NCBI GenBank assembly: GCA_018340375.1
Contig: JAFFJZ010000003.1
Coordinates: forward strand, 28,086,001 to 28,150,000
Length of the DNA stretch: 64,000 bases
DNA from: Gonatopus flavifemur
Taxonomy: Eukaryota; Arthropoda; Insecta; Hymenoptera; Dryinidae
Direction: 5' to 3'
The first letter of the stretch is position 1; each line of letters starts with the position of its first letter. The notes beneath the pieces are model-generated. The model had not been told where the DNA came from and made no database searches. It saw only the letters and a list, made by a program, of their open reading frames with translations. The position numbers and the translations under genes were made by a program. Positions 58,892 to 64,000 of this stretch are shown piece by piece.

Positions 58892-59840
58892 ATGGTGACA
58901 ATGCTCCAACTGATGGATCATGTAGGGAATGGTTTTGACGTTTTAAGAATGGCTATTTCAGTGCCGAAGACAAGCCTCGCTCAGGACAACCACAAAAATT
59001 CGAAAACGAGGAATTGGGGGCTTTACTCGACAAAGATCCGAGTCAAACGCAACAGGAGCTTGCGGAAGCATCAGCAGTTACGCAACAAGCAGTTTCCGTA
59101 CGATTAAAATGCAGGGCATGATTCAAAAGCAAGGCAATTGGGTGCCTCATGACTTGAAGCCTAGAGACATTGAACGGCGATTTTTGACTTGCGAGCAGCT
59201 CTTTCAAAGACAACGAAGAAAGGGGTTCTTACATCGGATTGTGCCAAGAGATGAGAAATAGATATTCTACGATAACCCCAAGACAAGAAAATACTATGCT
59301 ATGCCCGGTCAATCGTTGCCATCGACTTCAACATCGACACCGAAGAGGAATATTCATGGTTCAAAGATCATGCTGTGTATCTGGTGGGACCAAAAGAGTG
59401 TTATATACTATGAGTTGCTAAAACCTGGTGATTCTATTACGGTTGATCGGTATAGGCTACAATTGATTCGTTTGTGTCGTGCGTTACGAGAAAAACGTCC
59501 GGAATACAAGGAAAGATATGACAAAGTTATTCTTTTACACGATAACGCTCGGCCTCGTGTCGCAAAAGTAGTGAAAAATTATCTGGAAACGTTGAAGTGG
59601 GATATTCTACCGTACCCGCCGTATTCATCGGACATTGCTCCTTCCGATTACTGGCTATTCCGACAGATGCAGCACGATTTGGCAGGCCACCGGTTCACTT
59701 CGTTCGAAGAAATCGAAAATTAGCTCCTAACTTGGATCGCCTCGAAAGACGAGACGTTTTTCCGTAACGGGATTCGAAAAGTATCCGAAAGATGGGGAAA
59801 AGTGATAGCCAGCGATGGACAATACTTTGATTAATTTGAT
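58892..59840 (+). pseudogene. mariner transposase pseudogene (59-kb copy)
   Basis: Reads GDNAPTDGSCREWF, then a TGA, then RFKNGYFSAEDKPRSGQPQKF, DPSQTQQELAEASAVTQQAVSV, a small indel, GMIQKQGNWVPHDLKPRDIERRF, and HRIVPRDEK followed by TAG (59259-59261) in place of the Trp of GDEKW. The catalytic half is long and nearly intact: KIMLCIWWDQK, LLHDNARPRVA and SSDIAPSDYWLF, with exactly 34 residues between the second and third Asp. A TAG follows FEEIEN, then WIASKDETFFRNGIRK and GKVIASDGQYFD. Inactive through stops, an indel and 5' loss. Confidence 0.88.
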
Positions 59841-59910
59841 AATTCATGTTATTCTGAAATAAACGCATCTTCAACTGTAAAAAAACGGACCGAATTAATT
59901 TGTACTCCCA
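58892..59910 (+). mobile_element. mariner element, 5' truncated
   Basis: Mariner sequence begins abruptly at about 58892 inside the transposase (VYGDNAPTD) and ends at the 3' terminal repeat ACGGACCGAATTAATTTGTA...CCCA at 59910, followed by TA. The terminal repeat matches that of the 42.6-43.9 kb element. Confidence 0.85.
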
Positions 59911-60858
59911 TAATATAAAAACAAAAATTATTGTACATTCAACAATGAAATATCAACAATTCTCTCGTTGCTAGTTCTACGAAACATATTTTTCTCAGCG
60001 TAGGTATCCTGAATTTTTGATCTTGGCTTTGTAATGAACTCAATTCTAAACACCTCCTAAACGGTAGTTCTACTCTCTAAACGATGCAGAAAGCAGCACT
60101 GAAGTCGATCACTTTTAAAGTTAAGGATTTGCTTTTGAGTAGTACTTCTTCGATTCTCGTTTAGTTTAGAACAAATGTAACAAAACATGCCGTACAGCTT
60201 TGTCATTGAACAGGTACGTTGCCTCCGCGTAGAGTTTAGGTGGGAATCGATGGAAGAACGGTGGTTCAATGAAGAAGCGACACGGAAGGCACGGAATTCG
60301 CATGAAAATCGAAATTGAACATTTCTTCGTTGCTTCCACGTGGTGCGACCAACCGTTCCACCGTAACCACTGATTCTGCATCTAAATTCTATACGGAACC
60401 GACCAACGTACCCCATCAATACATGCAGAGAAATCTCTAGTCATGGCATATTAGAATAATTGTGATTTCCAAAATTGTTCCAAAACCTTCCTCTGAGGGA
60501 ACGCAATCGTTTATGGAGTACTGGTTTTATTTCTTCATATAAATAGTTCTTAAACCCTCCATTTTTGGACGAAGGAATATTCCATGATTACTATATAACA
60601 ATCTCATTTGTATAAAATTCTTTTTCATTATGAGCATCTTCATATGTCTTTAAATAACTAACAATGTGCAATAGTTTGATATTAAGAACTGGTGTTTCAT
60701 TATATAAAGTTTATATACACGACAAGGAATGATAGTCGAGTTACGATGAAACCAATAAAAATCCCGGTCGGAATTTGTTGTTAACTATTCTCAATTCCCA
60801 GCGGGTATCTATCGTTACATACTGTTTAGTTTAAGAATCGAAATTGTTATAATAATTA

Positions 60859-61082
60859 ACCCTTTCACTGTAAGGTGGGTCTGTGTGACCCGGACATAAA
60901 TTTGGAAAAATAAAAAAACAGGTATTTGTGAAAATTTTATCGTACATTAGAAGGTTAAAACTTGTCAAATGAAGTTTGTCGAATTTTTATCATCCCGTTT
61001 TGTGCTCATATTAGGCCCCGGGTCTGTCAGACTCACCCTAAACTGGATAATTGGCAAAATAACGTTACAGTGAAAGGGTTAA
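60859..61082. repeat. TIR element, about 224 bp
   Basis: AACCCTTTCACTGTAA at the left and TTACAGTGAAAGGGTT at the right are perfect inverted ends. The interior has GGTGGGTCTGTGTGACCCGG on the left and GGGTCTGTCAGACTCACC on the right, also roughly inverted. Confidence 0.75.
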
Positions 61083-61810
61083 CTCAGTAATGGAAGGATG
61101 AAAAATGTTATATCAACAAGACAAAATAGTACTCCACAGATAAATGCATTCTGAGGCAAAAGTTGGAGTTATTTTGGAAATAACAATTATTCTAATAAAT
61201 TTTCATACCTCTGTAGTTGATATGATTATTTCAATTTCTCGCAGTGTAGCGATGCTATGCGGAATGGAATATAGATATCTTTGAAAACAGTTGTCCAATG
61301 CAAAATCTTTTTTCTAAATACATTTTTATTAGAATAATAATAAACCCACAAACGAGGAAAATAATATCGATCAGAGTAAATAAAAGCACAGAAGGTCTCT
61401 CAATTGACCAGATAAGAGATATTAGAATAATAATCTTTCCCTCTCGATATTTTCATTACATTTATCTTATCGCGTTAAGTCATGAATTACGATGAATTCG
61501 CATCAAAGGGATGTAAACCAAATACCATGTGGTACACCAAGGTGAAAATAAAAAAGATATACTCCGTTCCTGTTGTCGCATTATCGTATAGGCCATTTAT
61601 TAAATTGAAGCTATTTTACAGAAGCAATAGGTAACACGTATGTATATTTTATACAATGGTTATATACAATTCCGTTTCTACCTTTTATTAATAATAAATC
61701 TATAAATACTGTACAGTGTTGCTAACTGATTTGCCGGTAGACCATAAATTAAATTTTCAAACTTACATTATAATAGAACCATCCGCCTGGATTTTGATCC
61801 AGATTCAATC

Positions 61811-61955
61811 TATATAAAATCATTAGGCGTTCATCGTTGTTTAACTGATCTCAACGAACGCTGCAAATATTGATAAGTTACATTGTTCTTTCCTTTAATA
61901 TTCCGATTGCATCATTTATATTGTTGAGTTCAAGTCGCGATGGAGTCCAAGTCAG
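61811..61955 (+). promoter_or_regulatory. candidate TATA promoter and short first coding exon
   Basis: TATATAAAA at 61811-61819 is followed by an ATG at 61940 in a good context (GTCGCGATGG). The frame MESKS runs into CAG|GTAAAG at 61955/61956, a good donor. It could be the first exon of a gene continuing beyond the window. No second exon was found before 64000, so this is weak. Confidence 0.25.
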
Positions 61956-63253
61956 GTAAAGTCATCGATATTGGAATGCTTGAGATTTCATTTTATATAC
62001 TTTCCTTGGTATCGTCTTGAAACTTTTTCTCTTTTTTATTCACATATCTTTCACTTGACAAGAAAAATCGAATTGAAATTTTCTTGTGGTTTCTTTACTG
62101 CTGAATATTTGTGGATTGCATTTTGGAGTAGTATGAGTAAGGAGCAACGCGGACAATGCAAGTTTTTTCCCACTTTCTTTCGAATGGAAATGATTTGAAG
62201 AGTGAATAAATAAGAAAAAACACTGACAGACATCATCACATGTTTGATACTCCACTCATTCGATAATTTTGTTTTTACATGTATGTTTCACGTTACAAAA
62301 TTCAACATCCATTCAAGTGCAAAAATATTACTTTCTAATGATTTTCGTGTCAATCGTTAATTCGTTTCTATCTAAATGCACATTGAATTCAAATGATAAA
62401 AAAGTATGTGTATTCGCTTTGACTCTTGTAACGAGTTCGAAATGAACGACATTTGAAATATAATTTGATCATATAACTTTAGAATTTCGATTTGTCCACA
62501 TAAGTGTATCTATCGCAGATGGTTTTTGAAATGGGAAGAGAATTATGTTAAGATGCAATCGTTCTTGTTATTACGTAGTGTCTGTAAAAACAGACCAACG
62601 CGTATTTATACGCATACCGTATATTTTTCATTTTCATTTTCTTCTTATTTATATGTCTACGTTTTGACTTGATTCATTTGAATTAATCTAAATACATTTT
62701 TATTCAGATGATAATTTCCTATGCCAGAAGTTTTCGTATTAAATACGTCAAAATATCACATTCACGTTTATCGATATCTACAGAATGTACAAAATTCCTC
62801 CCCTCTCTCGTGACTTTGTTTTTTCTCTTATTCCTCAAATCACGGGTTGATTCTCGTTCGAGAGACGAAACTTACAGTCTACTCAAATTGGAATTATAAA
62901 ATCTATTTGATACGTTACCTACGATGATGACGATTAAAAAATTAATCCATACATTGATTTAGTATGGAAATTCATAATACATATGTATACGATTTTCGAT
63001 AGGTACCTTACAGGTATGGTACGTGTACTTTGATCAAACGTTTCATCATATTTCAGATTATAAAAATAATAAGAGAGTGTCAATTCGTGTGAAATAATAC
63101 TTGAAATATAATGAACATCACAGTAACGTAAATAATCTTTTGCCGTTCTTTTCATCGATTTACTATTTTGATGTTCCGGATCCCCAACGTCCACTCAATA
63201 AAATACCATCGTCTTTCGATCTTTCCAAATATTTTCCATATTTTATTTGATTG

Positions 63254-63957
63254 AGGGGAGGTTTTCATCAAGCGAATTCCGAAATAAGGTGATTTTCTCG
63301 AATTTTGTATCCTAAGAAAGAAGTGAATTAAGAACTCGAGTTATTTAAAACTCATTAAATGGGTCTCAAAGTACATGAAAAAAATTTTCTCAAGGTAAAG
63401 GATTCGTATCCCGAAACTTTAAAGGCGTTTCTCAATTTTGGCTCCACGATATCTCAAAAATTACAGTACGGATCGCTCTTTTTTTTATTTTGAAGCTGAT
63501 TGAATTGAACCAAAATGGAGATGACATTTGCTTGTTTTTTTTCTTTTTATAGCACTTCAAAGGACGAGAAAAAGTGAAAAAATGCTACCAAAAGTTTGCA
63601 TGTCTGTCATTTTTTTAATTTTGGACTTTTCATGGGTTTTATTGGCACAACCTTCAACGAATATAATATATTTCAGACAAATTTTTGGATTTTTGATTTC
63701 TGATAATTTTTGTAAGTGCTATAGTGGCATAGAAGTGGCACCCGATTGATCACTGTTTTCTATTAGGTGGTTCTGTTTCAACACGTATCAACAATTCCCA
63801 TGGCATTATGGTTTTACTGAAAAAAATTTTTGTATGTACTAAAAACTAAATTAATAAGTGTGAAAATCCTTGAGGTTCTCTATTCATTTCCTTCCATGAG
63901 AACAAAATTCGAAAAAAATGACCGTATTTTGGGATCGCTAGATGAGAACCTTCCCTT
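63254..63957 (+). mobile_element. non-autonomous TIR element family U copy 2 (704 bp)
   Basis: Left GAGGGGAGGTTTTCATCAAG and right CTAGATGAGAACCTTCCCTT are inverted, over about 50 bp. The interior matches 19520-20188 in the opposite orientation, including a hydrophobic frame (VCMSVIFLILDFS...). No transposase domain. Right end close to the window edge. Confidence 0.75.
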
Positions 63958-64000
63958 AAAGGAAGAAATGATTGTAATTTCAATGCAAGTGTATTCCATT

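Larger units (their letters stand above)
59911..63253. other. non-coding stretch with one candidate promoter
   Basis: No complete gene. Part 60200-60420 is GC-richer, with GGAACGGTGG/CCACCGTTCC-type words like family V, so it may be another element. A small inverted pair, TTAACCCTTTCACTGTAA (near 60859-60876) and TTACAGTGAAAGGGTTAA (near 61065-61082), brackets about 220 bp and is probably a further MITE. The candidate promoter and first exon near 61.8-61.96 kb are described separately. Confidence 0.45.

Noticed and set aside
1..64000. tRNA genes, rRNA genes and CRISPR arrays
   Set aside because: No convincing A/B box pairs with a cloverleaf, no rRNA-like sequence and no regular direct repeats with unique spacers were seen by eye; a tRNAscan run would be decisive for tRNAs.

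Overview
This is an AT-rich animal nuclear window, almost certainly from an insect and possibly a hymenopteran. The evidence is spliced genes with short GT-AG introns, a decapentaplegic (dpp) ligand, mariner transposases and a very large load of short inverted-repeat elements. No prokaryotic, plasmid or CRISPR feature is visible.

Layout. 1-0.9 kb: the 3' part of a decayed mariner. 3.6-9.95 kb: a dense, nested stack of miniature inverted-repeat elements (MITEs). 9.95-17.8 kb: an element-poor domain around dpp (BMP2/4 ligand, + strand, two coding exons). 18.6-22.2 kb: a complete 12-exon Sly1/SCFD1 gene (- strand). 23.6-28.4 kb: a complete four-coding-exon FAU gene (ubiquitin-like FUBI fused to ribosomal protein S30, + strand), head to head with Sly1. 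29.8-31.0 kb: a small unrecognised gene. It has a TATA box, a non-coding first exon and an intron holding two tandem copies of a two-hairpin unit. Its start codon is apparently assembled by splicing (A|TG), and it encodes a 165-residue basic protein with a CxxC-x9-CxxC motif. 34.2-64 kb: no host coding gene recognised. This part holds three further decayed mariners, a fragment of a Kolobok/Mutator-like transposase, many nested foldback elements, a long near-perfect palindrome at 54.6-55.2 kb, and a few element-poor GA/CT-rich islands that may be regulatory.

How the genes relate. dpp encodes a secreted morphogen precursor. Sly1 is the Sec1/Munc18 regulator of ER-Golgi SNARE assembly. FAU supplies a 40S ribosomal subunit protein. 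I see no joint function beyond proximity; Sly1 and FAU have divergent starts 1.4 kb apart. The features most worth follow-up are the split-start gene with its covarying intronic hairpins, the long palindrome, the recurring class of 'self-similar' MITEs whose interiors are built from one iterated family-specific motif, a GC-AG intron in Sly1, and an amber codon at the same tryptophan position in three mariner copies. Exon junctions were set by hand from reading-frame phase, splice motifs and protein-family knowledge. Repeat boundaries were set by eye and may be off by several bases.
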